The notes below the pieces were generated by a model. That model had not been told where the DNA came from, ran no database searches, and saw nothing but the letters and a program-made list of their open reading frames with translations. Positions 38,567 through 53,289 of a DNA stretch of 64,000 nucleotides are shown here, one piece after another. Location: contig JBBMOA010000009.1 in the NCBI GenBank assembly GCA_037954235.1, positions 25,942,126 through 26,006,125 on the forward strand. The letters are read 5' to 3'. A program made the position numbers and the translations under genes. Position 1 is the stretch's first letter, and each line of letters opens with the position of its first letter. Source of the DNA: Aulostomus chinensis (lineage: Eukaryota > Chordata > Actinopteri > Syngnathiformes > Aulostomidae).

Positions 38567-41500
38567 CACCCCCTCCTGATGTGTCCATATCCAGCAGCAT
38601 GTCTTGGAGGTGTGCGACATGAAAACACTGATGACGGTAGCATTTGATAGCATGGCTCTAATCCTCGGGGCTGCCAGAATCAGTGTATGAGCTAAGCACC
38701 TCTTCTCTCCTCTAATCAGTAACATAAGCCTCTTCCACTGAAACCAACGAGGACTCCGAACTGTTGCAAATGGTGGGCTGGTCCATTCTCCTTTGATGTT
38801 GTGGGCTGCTATAAACCTCAATAAGTATCTTTACAATCTAGGTGCTATTAGTTTGCATCTGGATACACTTTGAACAAATGCCTGGTCCCCAAATTCTGCA
38901 TCTCCTCTTACACTGCTTGCGTTAACATATTTGTGTTTATTAACCCTCAGAGCAACGGAAAATTCTTCGTGTTTATAGCGTAAAAACTTTTCTCTGGTCA
39001 ATTAGCAAGATGTGCAAATGTCTTTGTTGCTCATCAGAAGCCGTCGTCTGATGCAGATAAAAAGAGCAATTTGAAGCTGAGCAAAGTACGTGAAAAGAAA
39101 TGAGTCAGTATGTGGTAGTAACACTGTGGCAATGAAAAGTCATAATGCACTAATGGCTGAGAGGAGAGAGAGAGACAGACAGACAGAGAGAGAAAGCAAG
39201 GGGAGAAGGCTCTCCACCCACTACATGGAAAACAAAGTGCTTAGTAGAAAGCAGCGAGGGCTGGCCGGCCGATGAATAACACTGTGAGGGGGCAGGTGAG
39301 GCTTGGAGCTATTACACATCAATCACTGGGCCAAGACCCTTTGAAAGATACCAGCTGTCTTAATGGAAAAGGGGGTGGGGGGGGGGCAGTGGCTAGAGAG
39401 GAGTTGAGGGGGTCCCAGCCAACGGCACCTAATCCACCATTTACATTACTGCAATGGAGTCAGGGGCTAGCAGCCAGCAGGGCCCCCGCTCAAATACATT
39501 TCTCTTTTCCGCGCCTGTTTAAATGAGACCTCTGGCCTGAAAAACCACACAGTTTGTGGCTCGATTAACACATCATCCCCCACAATAGCCACACAGCAGG
39601 TTTCTGTTACAAAACCCAGCTTTTTCCCCCGTTTCTCTCGAAGGGGCTTTGGAAAAAGCCATGTTTTATTCATTCCAATCCCTCCCACATTTACCCAAAT
39701 CCACACTCATCTCTCTAGGTCTAATCAAACCTGTCTTTAGGATAAACATCCAAATTATCATGCTTTGCTGGAGTACCTATACTGGGTGACATAGATGGGA
39801 ATATTTCTTTTTTTTTCTCCACCAAATTTTAGTAATTGATTATCTTGGATTATACATTTGCAAAAAGAGAATCCATTCAGATGACGTTCTATGAAACAAA
39901 TAATAGAGAAACTAGAAATTTCTCCATTTAAATGCAAAATAGAATCTAATGACAATATCACCAGCACAGTGATCCACTCAGTTTCGGGAGTGAAACTGAA
40001 AAGTCATTCACGGCATATTGAATTGGAGAATTATGAAGTAGCAAAATGTGATTGGCATGGATTTAGGGCCGGCTTTGCAAAGGGATTGAATGAAATACTC
40101 GCATGAATACAGATAAGAGGAGAACAATGTAAGCATGAATATACTCAGAGTTATTAACAATGAGGGCAACTCAAATTAATCTGAATAAACCAGCAAGATC
40201 CTCAGCAGTGCATGGATCCTAGTGGTGGTGTTGTTGAGCTGCAGCGGGTTTTCGTCAGCTCCAATACATTACTGCGCGCAATCTAATCTACACTGCCATC
40301 CGAGCCCCTCAGAAACAACAGCACAATGAAAAGGCTCAGCTGGAGGCAAGGAGCAGGCCACTTCATAAGGGATACTCGGCGGTCTCGGCACCCCGCCTGC
40401 TTAGTCTTACCTGCCGCAATCACTGCCTGCTTTATTCTCGACAGCCCTCTGTTTTAGCGCACGCGAGCAGGGCAAAGACACTTGCTCCACTTGGTTTTCA
40501 ATTCACTGATGAGCAGCCACATCATCCACCCTCCATCCCCTCCCCCCCCCCACCCCCCTAAAGCCGCACTAACAAAGGCTCTATTTTTAGCTGGCACCCA
40601 GGGTTACTTTAGGAGGTAAAAGCCACACTCACTAAAAGATAGAGTGGGGCTTTCCAACGTCAGCATTAGAATCTACGACGGTAGGCAGTGTCAAGCGCAA
40701 TGCCAGTGTGCAGCCATGAAATATCACCATCCAAAACAAAATCTACAACAGCATCTGGGAGCAACACACTGCCTGTTCAACAGTCTACAGGTTTCCACAA
40801 CAGACATACGGATCAGACTGTGTGCACCACAGGGTCTAAGCCTCTACTCCATCTCTCAAAGAGGGCTAAATCCGTCTCTGGTTCCTGTTTGTGTGCTAAC
40901 CACCAGAGCTTCCAAACAGCCAAGACGGGGACGCCGCTCAGACCAAGATGTCCATTATCTACAGCGAATGTGAGCGCAGGACTTCATTTCACAGCCTAAT
41001 ACCAGCAGCTTCAAGACACAGTTTCAACCTTTGTGTGGATCGAGCAAAGCTGAAGGCCATTTGAGCAGCTCTGCCGGTTTCATGAGGCATCATGTTTTGA
41101 CACGGCTCCTGAGGGAAATGCCAAGGTTGTCCACTGTCACCTTTCCTCCTCTCCTCTAAATGAGGCACTTGGTGAGAATTGTAATGGTGAGCAGGAGTGT
41201 AAAGGACCTCACCCATCGTGTCATTGACAAAAGGAGGGGGGAGAACGTGAGGTATGTGGCAGCATTAACATGAATGTGGCTCTTAATTGAGTTCCCCTGT
41301 AGATCTGATTCCCCTTTCTAGTGATGTGAATAAAGTGGATGATTCAAAAGGATTGGGAGAGTCGTTCACCTCCAGAGACGCACGGAGGATTCAATTTTTT
41401 GGTAAATTATTCGTTTTAATGGGAATTTTTCTAAAGGGTAAAGATGAGGGCAGAGGAAGCACAAATACGCTCGTGGGACTCATTCAAGGGCTGTTAAAAA

Positions 41501-42230
41501 ATATCTTTATCATGTGTATGTTCAAACATTTGTCTTTATAAAATGGAACAGCGCTCAAGCAGGGTGAGAGGGAAATGAGTTACATGACATTTTCTCAAAA
41601 GGATTAATGTAGTACAAAGATTTACTGAAAGCTTTTTCTTTTTTTTATTATTTTGTTGTCTGTTCGGGTGTGAGGACTCTGGAGATTTTAATCTTTGAAA
41701 CCTCAATCATGAGCCACTTCTGCTGATATTCCACAATCAAATATCTCCGCTCTTCCTCCCAGATCTGCCTATCAGATGAACCAACGTATCCATCAGTTCG
41801 ACTCCGACTGGTAGTCTAAACGAAGTGTGCGAGAGGAGGAAATGTATTCATACGGCTGCCCTACATCCTACTCTAATCACTATGCCACACAGAGTGATGT
41901 GACAGATGAGACAGCTCGGAGGTTTACAGACTGACAGCACGGGCCAGCGGGGGCACTGGAGGATGTCTTCAAGAGCAGCTCCTAAAAACAAAGCCATTAG
42001 GGTCAGTCCGCAAAAACATTTTCCCACCTAAATTAATAAGCTGTGGAGTAAATTCTGCACCATCCTTGAGCAGATGGCTGGGGGGGGGGGGGGATCCCCT
42101 CCCATTCTTATAATGAGCCGAGCCAAAAACCACCTCTACATTATTACAGGATGGTATTACCACTAATTAGGAAGGGCAATTATTTCTCCGACAAACACCG
42201 ACCGACACACAAAAAGCCTCATCATAAGAT

Positions 42231-42247
42231 GGGGGGGGGGGGGGGGG
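42231..42247. repeat. G17 homopolymer
   Basis: A long G run. A shorter one is at about 42080-42093. Confidence 0.9.
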
Positions 42248-42570
42248 ACACAACACAAAAAAGGATTTGTAGGGTGTGTTTGACACCCTCCGTGATAATG
42301 CCACGGCAGTGTTGCAACTACAAATATAACTCACAAGTTGATGCTGCAAATAGACACTGACAGTGAAGGTTCTCCGTGCGGAGATGTGTTTGTTCAGTGC
42401 TTTAGAAAGCAGACAGCAGCGGTGGTGACAAGGAGGGTGGAATATTCTTCGCATTCAGCCTTGACACCCGCTGCCACAGTTGCGCCAGCCAGTGATCCAA
42501 GTCAGAGGGGAAGGCACCCCGTGTTAACGTGCATGAGGAGAATAATATGAATCACCTCTGTACAGATAGC

Positions 42571-42590
42571 TTTTTTTTTTTTTTTTTTTT
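42571..42590. repeat. T20 homopolymer
   Basis: Twenty T in a row. Confidence 0.9.
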
Positions 42591-42849
42591 AAACTATAGC
42601 TGTTGACAAGACAAGGTAATAAATATTGCCTACGTCTGGATGCGTTTTCTATCCCTCATCCCACAAAAAAAGAAAAAAAATAACAGCCTGGGGGAAGTGG
42701 CTGGGAGTGATGAAAACACCGCTGGAACAAGCAGGATCTGAGCTCAGAGCTCCCATATCCTCTGAGGACAGCTCATAAAACATGCAGCGGCTGGGACTGG
42801 GCCTCTTACAGCAGTGGCATTTTAGTGCACGCTGCCAAAAAGACACAGG

Positions 42850-42850
<1 letters not shown>

Positions 42851-42886
<36 letters not shown>
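42851..42886. repeat. (CA)n microsatellite
   Basis: About 18 perfect copies. Confidence 0.95.
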
Positions 42887-42888
<2 letters not shown>

Positions 42889-44456
42889 TATAGGTAGGCT
42901 ACAGACACACAGTTAATTTTAAAGGCATCTGAAGGAGGTAGACATACACGCTTTACTACAGGGCCACAAGCAACTGCTTGGGTCTTCACTTAACACTACA
43001 CATAAAGCAACAAAAGGCAATTATTCGACGGGGGCCTAAAACAATCAGCTCTTGGGAAAACAGCGCAGGGTACAGTAGCGATCTACAGATTACCTCTGCT
43101 TCTTCAAGTGTGAAATTGAGATTTGATCTCTAACTGATCCCATCATGTGTTGTGCCTCCAGCGAAGACAAGCTGCCTATTTTTCATCTTTCCAAACACCT
43201 AACAACAGCGAAATACCGGATTACTCATTGCCTCTTTCAACAATGGTACATTACATACAGTCCCTGATACAACACAGCTCCGGCTGACTCCAGGCCTGCT
43301 GGCTCTTTTTAAACCGAAAGGTGAAGTGAGTGGGCTGTGCAGCTGAAGCACTGTGAATAAGCCTCAGATATTCTTGGAATGTTAATGTTAGGCTTTGACC
43401 ATGGCAGTCTCAATGAGCTCTTTTCCTCTCGTCACTGGGCCATTAATGACAATGAAAATACTACTTAGGCCTGCCTATTCCAATAACACACTCCTTCAGT
43501 TGAAGAAAATTAAACCATTATGATTAGCTTTCTTAATATTTAGCACAATTAAATAAGTACATCAGGCATAGTCAGTCATAGCGGAGGTGTAACCCTTACC
43601 ACAACGTCAGGATGGCCCAGGGCAAGTGAATGCCACGTCAGGTTAGTAAAAACAGACACTCGCTTGTCTGATCGCACAAACGAGGAAAACGAGACGAAGC
43701 AGGCAAAAACTCCAATGTGTTAAAGCTCCGGTTGATTGTCGGACTAGGTGCTCTTTTGCTTTTTATCGTGTTTATTTTATTCATCTAAGATTAGTTTTAA
43801 ATATTTGTTTTAGTTCATTATTGATGGAAGAAAAGAAAAAAAAGATGCTTCCAACTCTTTCAACGGAATTAAGATAGAATTTACCGGAAATTTACATTCC
43901 ATTAGAACTCTGTTACAAGGGGTCAAACATCCTGAGGTGATTTGGTTATGGTCTCAAGCAAAATAAGCTCAGGAATGAAAATACTTTATGAAAGATTTAT
44001 AAAGTGCCAGCTCGACACTAGGGTCACTTCCAGACAACCAGCTGATGAACCACCAAGGAAGTCCAACAGTATGAACTTGTTCTACTACTACCAGGTGAAA
44101 AAATCTACGCATTTGCGAATGGAAACAATGCACGCACCGCATTCCACACAGCGCTTACATCCGTCCACACTAAAACAGACACGGGTGAACAAGCCCCATG
44201 CTTGTTTGTGTTTAAACACACCTTACGGGATCAGCTCAAGTGCAGCTGCCATCTCGGTTGCTTCAGAGAAATCCAGGAAAGCAGGTTTTCCAAGCTAGCG
44301 TCGTGTTAAAATAGCTTCCCACTGCATCTGCAAGCCTATAAATAAAGCCAGTGAGAGTAAATTCACCACAGTAGTGCATTCATCTTTGTGTGTGTACGCG
44401 CATGTCAATCTAAAATGAGTAGACCATTGACACACATGTATGTGTGTACATATATA

Positions 44457-44502
44457 AACAACAACAACAACAACAAAAAAAGATGCTGCTGCTGCTGCTG
44501 CT
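44457..44502. repeat. (AAC)n followed by (CTG)n
   Basis: About six AAC units, then A-rich sequence, then six CTG units (CAG on the rere strand). It is non-coding here. Confidence 0.85.
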
Positions 44503-47500
44503 GTGTAACTGAATTTGCAGTCCAGGTCAAACTACGTGCTCAGCCAATAAATGGCTGGAGTGTAATGTGCCTTGACCTTCTATCCTTCTTTCAGCAGCAC
44601 CTAACATATATTGCTGTCTCTCCTCATATATCAGGGCATCGGGGCAAATGGCGCCCTTCACCCTGCTCCCTTCTGTCCCCTTCCTTAAAAAGCTGAGGGG
44701 ACATCTTTGCCTGCTGTACTCAACTGACAGGCCTGGCAGCTTCCTTACAAAGAACAAGAAGAAGAGGAGGGGGGGGGGGGGCTGGTCTCATTGAAGGGAA
44801 ATGCTGCAATGAATAATTATGTTTCATAACATGCTCCATCCCCCCTCCTTTATTACATCAAACAATAATTAATGGGGGATAAGGGGCACTGAAGAGTCTG
44901 CTTTTCACTTTCCAGAACAAGGGGGTCCATACGCCCTTTAACCCGTCCTTTCTGCTCTGCGTCAAAGCCGAAGACACCTCATCCCTCTAAAAACATGCTC
45001 TTAGTTTATTTATGATGCCAGTTGCTCTGCTGGTCTTGCTACAGTCAGCACAACTGGCTGGATCACTTTACACAGCAGTTCACTAGCCCCATCTCCACAC
45101 CTCTTCTCAGCACGCCAACACAATGATTCAATAATGAATATGAAATGCCTCCTAATTGATGTCTATGGGAGTCGGGGCGGTTGAAAATACGGGCTATCGG
45201 ACATGGACTTGACTTGATTACGTATTTGTTTCACGTGAAAGAAAATAATCATCTCTGATCAGCAGTAGCAAAGCCGGTCCTGATCGAATTAGTTTTGCAC
45301 TAAGAGCTCCATTGATCTTGGCACTCATCTGTGCAGATGAGGCCCGGAAAGGCAGCTGGTAATCCAATAGCAGGGATGGGAAGTGCTTCAAGGACTCGGT
45401 GCTGTGTTTACCCACCTATTTCCTGCACAGAGAGGCAAGATGTGAGTGCACGCCACTCACTGGTCTGATTGGACGCCACAGGGAGTTGGGAGCTCGGGTG
45501 AAATGAGTAAAAGCTGCAGTGTGACCATAACCGGGGTACTTGAAAGGTGAAGGTAATTGCTTTCACCACGGCTATCATGTAATGAGTAAACAGGATGAAT
45601 AAAGTTGAACCCAGGTCAGCGTAAAAATGAGCGGTAAAGTGAAATTCAAATGCTCATACAGCCTTTGCGTCAGAACCTGAGACAGAAAGGTTCAATTCAC
45701 TCAAGTGTCAAAATGTAAGGTTAGCAAAATCAATGTGGACAAATCTGTCTTTACGTCGTGATAACTTCATTGCAGCGAGCATTGATGCAAGCCTTTGCAA
45801 TCAATTTTGCATGACGGGAAAGACATCAAACAAGAACCCAGAGGGCAGGGAGCATCGCGGAATGAAACGGAGCAAAACAAAGGTAGCAGAGGGCAAAAAA
45901 TACATGCAGCTGTTTTGCTCGTGGAAATATTCAAGTGAAGTGTGCCTTAATAGTATCGTTGTTGGGCATTAACTAGAGTGCTGCCAGGACGCCGCTCTTT
46001 TCTCACACATGCATGCAATCCATCAAGCATTCATGAGTGAATGCTCAATAACAGACTGAGTGCATTTCTCTCCTTATAGCACTGAAGCAAGAAAAGAGTG
46101 AGAAGTCTTCAGCAACCCACAGACGCACCGCTAATACATACTACTCTCATACCACACTAATAACCTTGGGCTGTCGACCAATGCCCCGTCTTTATGGAAC
46201 AGTATGGGCTCTAAATAGAAGGTCCATTTCTCACCAGCAGTCTGCAACAGCTCTATTTCAGCCACCTTGTCATTAAATATTTATCTTGAGTGGCAGATCG
46301 TACCAAGGTGATTTCAAAATCCTAATCCGAGGGCTGTTTTTTTTTTTTTTTTTTACCCCCACCCACCTCTGCCACAACAAAGACTTATTTTTTTTAAAGG
46401 GATTATCTACAAGTGTTCCTTTAATCAGCACATGGAAGAAGTGTAGAAATCCCTCAACGACGGTCCCAGAGGAATACCTTCCTGTGAAGCCTTATCGGGC
46501 AGAGGATCTCCTCCACCAACAGCAGCGGCGGCAGCAGACTGAGTGAGTGGGAGTGTTTGAGGATGAAAGGATGTGTTGCTACCTTTGCTATGATGTCCTC
46601 TCCAAAAAAAAAAAAAAAATCTCAGAACAAAGGCCTCCATTTTGAAGTGGAGTTATGATGGCACAGGGCTGTTAAGGTTGCAGCGTGCCCTACTGGTTTC
46701 AATCCCCTTTTGTTAGCTTTGTTATGCTAGCGAGATAAACCACTGTTGTGTGTGGCTGGGAGTCTTACAGCACCGTGTGCCAAAGCCGACAGTCTGTGGG
46801 AGGGATTGTGAGCCTTACAGATGACCAGGAGACAGATGTCCAGTCTTGCTCTGACACCGACTCAGGGGCTCACGCTAAAAAAGCATGTTTGTAAACTGCT
46901 TCTGAGTGGGTTGACCTTTATGGGACCGAGGGCCACTCTATCGTTCCATCTCTTTACAGAGCGAGCGGCTTTATTTCCAAAACATCAAGACGTGAAAGTC
47001 CATGAAACATTAAAGGCTTTTTCCAGGAGGAAAATAAGGAAATGTTTGGGGGAATGCACAATGGTAACTACAAAAGGCTCTGAAGAACAGATCAGACACC
47101 GCATCATTGTGTACAATGAACATGTTGACTCTTCACTGCACTACATAAAAAAAATAAAAATAAAAAAAAAAACCCGTGTCATGCTCCAATAAGCAGAATC
47201 AAACCCTTTGAGCATCTGTTGTCTTCAACCCTCCCTCATTCTCTGTTTTTTTTTAACGGTGCGCCTCCAAGCTCTCCATTTTTTTTCACATACATTTACA
47301 TGTTTGAAATGCTTAGTTGAGCAGACGCAGGTTTGTAAAGTAGCTATTACCGCCGAGCTGAATCCAAAGAATGTTTGGGCAGAGCTTAAGTCGTTTTATT
47401 CCAAAAGCGAGGTTGATGAAGAGGAAACACAGCCGACAAGGTATCAGCATATTGCCTTTCAGTTTCTTCTTGTTTACATATCTGGATTGTGCAGTCATCC

Positions 47501-50500
47501 CTTCCAGAGAGAATCACCGCCAGCAAAAACAATTACAACCCCCCCCCCCCCGCCCCCACCAGTGCACACAAGCCTGTCGCTGACTGCCTTGACTCAGCTT
47601 GACAATCAAGCCAATTAGATCTTTCTGTGAATTAACACCAGTTAACTTAAAGCACTCACACACATCAAGAATAGTCATTAGCCTGTCTTTTTAGCATAAA
47701 AAACAGGAATGATTTGCTGGTTCAAAGAGATCATCTCCCTACATGCAGCCTGGGGCAGCCCTTATCGTCTACCTCATTATTTTTGGAAGAACAAGGCCAC
47801 TGATGAATCCTGTTGGATTAAATATAAGGTGCTCTCATTATGACCTGGCTTACACACAGAAAGTAGACCGCTTCAAGCGGCTCTTCTTTTCAGACAAAAG
47901 AGAAGAGAGCGACTCACAGCACAGTAAATACAGATACATCTCACTCAACTAAGCTGTAAAATCAGAGTGGAATTGCTCCCACGCAGCTGCGCATCCTGCC
48001 ATGAGAAAAGCTATCGTGTGTTTGCTTTTTTGGTGGATACAAGCTGACAATGATGCACCATGAGTGACAAAGACATTCAATCCTGCTTAGAGAGGTTTCC
48101 CAGATGTGAGTCTGTAATGCTCCAATGCTTCATTACTGAATAGAAAGACAACACTGCTACCGCCGCCGCTGTGTTTTCCAATTTACGTTGCCAGGGTGAC
48201 AAATGAAAGGCAAAATCACCTGCACACCTAATCAAATGAGTGAGTGACAATAAGTCAATATTTTCTCATTGTGTGGACAAGCAATATATCTGTGCAGTAA
48301 CGGGCTGCACGTCAAGGCTTAGGCAATGTTACACTCCCAGCTTTATACGGATAATGTGCCAATAATCTGGCTCGGTGCAGCTGTTAAGACCAGCGCCAAT
48401 AAAGACGCAGTATCAAAAGACAACCTTTACCAAGCACGGACTAAATTACCCACTCACCAGACATAGTCTAGACGCTGCTCCTCAAACAAACATACTCCGA
48501 CCTGTGATGGCTACATGCCGAAAAAGAAAACTGTAATTGGACATTGATCTGTTGAGGTCTAAGGATAAATAACTCATCCTAAGAGCAGCTGGGAGGAGAG
48601 CAGTATGTAAACACAGCAACCCTGCCGAGGTGTTCAGAGAAAATGAGAAAGGATTCAGATCCACGTGCACCCATTTTGTTTTAATTCCTTAGCTCTCACT
48701 TGTCATCTTACATAATAAAAAAAAAAGAAACCTAGAAATTACTTAGCTTTCGATTACATCCGTGACAACAACAACAACTAAAACGCGTCCCTCCCTTAAC
48801 ACAAAATGGAGCGAACATAATTTCAACAAGGCTGGTTAAACACAAGCAAGATCAATGCGTAAATTTATCAACAAATATTACCGTTCGCTGGCTGACAAGT
48901 AATCATTAAGGAACGGCACTGATGCATTATTCATCGGCTAATGTATAATTCAAACTTAACAGCAGATTCTATGCATAAATAAAGCTGTGATACATTAAAA
49001 CACATTAAATGTTTACTTGTTAAAATGGGATATGAAGGCACATCATGCCTACTTCCTGCTCGCGCCGGTGATTTTTTTCTGTAATTCCTCGGAAAGGTAA
49101 GTCAGGTGGATACGGGAACGGGGGTCTATAACTGGCTGCTCTTATCCAGCATCTGATAGAAAAACAAGCTGTTTGAGTGTTTGATAAAATCCCACAGGGT
49201 GTCTTTGCTTCTTTGTTGGATTGAATAAATGAAAAGTAAGATTGGTCATAAAAGCATAACAGCCTTACAGTACATGCTTTTACCTTCTGGCGCGTAAAGA
49301 TTTATGCACTATGTCACTTTATCTCCCTCAGACATTTACACCTGTGTTAAAATATCATGGCTGATGGCCTGGCCGGCGTGCTGAAGCATCAGAGCTGGTG
49401 TCACAGGGACAGTCAACGGGGAGGACAAGGAGGCTCCATCTGACGGTGTTCAGAGCGGGCGGGCCTGTGGGGACCGCCATTCCACTTTATGACCACGCAC
49501 TGACTTAACAAGGCCAGATGTCCCTCCACTTAACATGTGTGAAAGTGCCCTCCGATGGGCTCAGCTGCTTTAAGGATGTACATAGACAGAGATGGGGGGG
49601 TGGAGATCGGACCTGTTTTCAATTATTCCAATTTCTCACTCATCGGAAGCTCCCGAGGTTTATGTTAATTAAAGATATCAGCCCTTCCTCTGTGCACACA
49701 ACAAATTAGATGGAATTTTTTCGAGGAACAAAGCACCTCTTTGGTCCTTCATCATTCTGTCTGACTGGTCGCCCACCAGAGGGTACTGCCTCCGTAGCAG
49801 TACCACCACTGTTTCACGTCAATCTGTGGCTAATATATTCAAAATGACTCAGTGGTGCTCTACTTATCTCCAAGGACGATAGGTCAGGAAGTGCCAGGGC
49901 GGCTCCATCCATTTAAAGATGAGCCCCCCACCCCCCCGTCAAAAACAACAACAAAATCGTCAAGACCTGGAGAGATTTATCATCCCTCATCAAAACCCTG
50001 AATCTGGCTCCGTGCAGGGGGATGGAAGTGATCCTGACGACGGCGTGGAAGCCATGACTTCTCATTGATTTCCTGCTTCGCTTTATGACAAGGAGCCTCT
50101 TGTATTTCTGCACTGTTGAGGTGAAAAGTAGGAGCCGTTCACAGTTGAGCCACGTTCAGATGGCCCGAGGTGTAATTCACCCACTTTTATCTAATCAGCA
50201 TCTTGCAAACAGTTTGTTTTTCTAATAGGTCAAATATCACATCTGTTTTCATTCATATAGCCATAATAAGTGGGTCGTTTCTTTGTAATTTCAATGGAAT
50301 ACAGTTGAGTCATTCAGGCTATTACTCAAATGGAAAGATATCCAGACCCCAGCAGACTAACTCGTTAGAAAGAAAATAATAGGCCTGCCAACATTGCATC
50401 AATTACAACTCGCCTTTCTTTGATTCTTTATGAATTACATCATATTGTAAGGAGAGCAAGAGAGAGAGGGGGGGGGGGAACAAAACAAACAACAACAACA

Positions 50501-52199
50501 TGCAGACAAGCTCGGTGTGTTCTTTTACCAGCCAGCCACTGCCATTATCCTCCTGACACAGGGAGGGAAAAGGGCGCAGGGACGCAGTGTGGTGCAATCC
50601 CGGAGAGGGCCATCAAGCGAGCAGATTAAATAACGTTTTTCCAATGCAGTGTCAAACATTCAGTCAGCCCTAAGCAGCGAGACAGCAGTGGCACTCAGCC
50701 TCACTCTATGAGCATATCTCTGTCTCTCTCTCTCTCTGTCTCTCTCTCTCACTGGTCAGAAGCAGCCTCTTTGATCCAGATATCAGATTCCTCAGAGGTG
50801 ACACTCATACACAGGCCTGGATGTGAGCTGAATGTTTACTAGCTTGTCATGGAGAGACTTGGGTGATTGTGTGTGTGTGTGTGTGTGGGGTGGGGGGTGG
50901 GGGGGTGGGGTTTCACACCACCACTATGCTTCCCTAGTTTACATGAATCAACATCCACAGACAGTGGATTCAGACCCAGATTCAACAGCACGTCGGATTT
51001 AATCTCCCACCAGCTTTGGCGGGACGAGCAACAAATAGAGAGGAAGTGAAATGATACAGACAGCAGTACAGTACTGTGTACATAATTAAGATTTCAGCTG
51101 CTATGTTTTCATTGGGTTGCATTCTCGCCATGATACACTCGACGCTTTCCCTCCCATGCAAACGCCACAATGCAGTACGACTCCAGCACGGTAGCACAAC
51201 TCCATTAAGAGGGCTGGCTGACCACTTCCCCTTCCATTCCATCCACAAATGCTGTCTGAAATAAATGGATACGCTAACCTCCTGGTGAAGGGAGGGAGAC
51301 GTGTCCTGAGAGACATCCGAGAATGTTTACAGGATGTGGGACAAACTTAGTCTGACTAAAACTCAGCAGTTAAGGACATACTAAATCAGTCTTGTAGCAG
51401 TCAGGCAGGCACACCTCCATCGATCTCTACTCAACCGAGCGTTCTACCCGTGTCCTGTAGGTGCCGCCGTGATACGCGACGCAACGCTGGGGCAAAACAA
51501 ACCTGGAGAAACGCACAACTCATATTTCTTCAATCTCTAAATTTATGTTTGGTACATAACGCAAAAAGTGGACCATCAAAGTCCAACTCCAACAAGCGGT
51601 GAACAAGCAGAGGTGGACACACTTCGATAAATCGATTCCTACTCAGTCACTTTATAAAAAGGACTGCTAGTAATTGTACGTTCAGACCTTCAATAAAGCC
51701 TCAGGCTCGCCTACATGTGACGATATGTGAAAAACACCAATAAACAGTCTTGTCATCTGCAATCCAAATCAATTATATCATTTTTCTAATTACAGAGCGC
51801 CAATGAGCAGCGGCTCTATATTGAGTAACGGGAAGAGTAATAAAGACGACCATTGTTATGTTTTTAACCATAATTGCGCCTCCTGATTTGACCAACGCCG
51901 CACTCGCATTCCTCTGCGACTTTACAACAGTGCTTCAACTGCTCGCACAATTTTTACGGGTGCAAATGTCCTTTATGTTCCAACAATCCTTCATTATCTG
52001 CTGCGCCTCGCGCCGCACGTTAGCGGCCCCCGACGCGTCTTCCCACTCAAGTGAAGAAATCATGTCGGAGTCATTAAGCTGGAGGTCAGTTCTTAAAGAG
52101 GAGGACAAAAAAAAAATGGCACAGGAAGTTGAGCGTGTATGAGATTAGCTCCTTACAATTAGCAATGCAACATCTGAGTAATAGCTGCAGCAGAAGGTG

Positions 52200-52201
<2 letters not shown>

Positions 52202-52250
<49 letters not shown>
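52202..52250. repeat. (GT)n microsatellite
   Basis: About 24 perfect copies ending in a G run. Confidence 0.95.
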
Positions 52251-52576
52251 GGGGGGACAGGAAGGGACTGTTTTTTGACAGTGTATAACAGCATGATGTG
52301 AATCTGTCTTTGTGCTTGTGTGGATTCAGCTTCTGACTGATGTCACGTGAATACTCACGATGGCTAATTTTGCAGTGACTCAAGTAAACAAGCCCCCCCC
52401 CCCCACTATAACTGGAAAACATTAGATAAGCCGCCTTTCAGACAAATAACTGTAGTCTGCTTTCAAATCCTGAACTGCCCCCTCTTAATCACACAGACAC
52501 ACATCCCACAAACCAACACCCCCCCCCCCTTTTCAGCAACAGGCACAGATACAACCCCCCGCCCCCACCACCACCA

Positions 52577-52609
<33 letters not shown>

Positions 52610-52950
52610 AGTGAGGGCTGCATGCGCTTGGGCCAGAGTTCGTAGCCTCTGGGGTGCTGAAGGGGGGGAAGTCAAGTTAATTTGGTGGTCCTTCAACAGT
52701 TTTCCTCTAGTTCAGTCACCCCCCCCCCCCCACTCCCACTACCCCCCCCCCACACACACACACCACCATTCAAAAATCACTCAACTATCACAATCCAATA
52801 ATCAATTGATGACACAAAAAAGGCTGTGAATCCCAAACGTGTGAGGAAACTCATTAAAAATTCAAGACAAAATTAAAAGTTTTTGTTTCTCCTCCCTCCT
52901 TTTAAAGTTGCTTGATTACACACGCAGAGATAGTTCAGACATCTTTGGCG

Positions 52951-52952
52951 TG

Positions 52953-52993
<41 letters not shown>
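52951..52993. repeat. (TG)n microsatellite
   Basis: A TG array with one CG interruption, about 400 bases from the proposed first-exon donor. Confidence 0.95.
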
Positions 52994-52994
<1 letters not shown>

Positions 52995-53289
52995 AAGCTG
53001 CCATGGGAGAACTTCATTTATTTATTTCAGTATTCCTAAAAAGCTGTGCTTAGATGCCAGCCAGGTCTAGGATGAGCTGGGGGGGGGGGGGTGGTGGTGG
53101 TTTGGTAGGGGGGGGTTGCGCTGCTCCACACAATCCAAGTTTTACAACAATGCAGCCAACTTGGAGCTCGCTGAAAACACTCCACACGTTTGACTGGAGG
53201 TCACAACACTCGGTTAGTAGAACAGCATCAGGAGGTGCCACCTGGCTTTAGTCATCACTATCTCCCAAATTCACTTTTTTCTCCCTTTC

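Noticed and set aside
49070..49105. Strong plus-strand donor AAAG|GTAAGT at about 49096, hinting at an antisense transcript
   Set aside because: Such seven-base matches are expected several times per strand by chance in 64 kb, and no partner acceptor or coding frame is visible.
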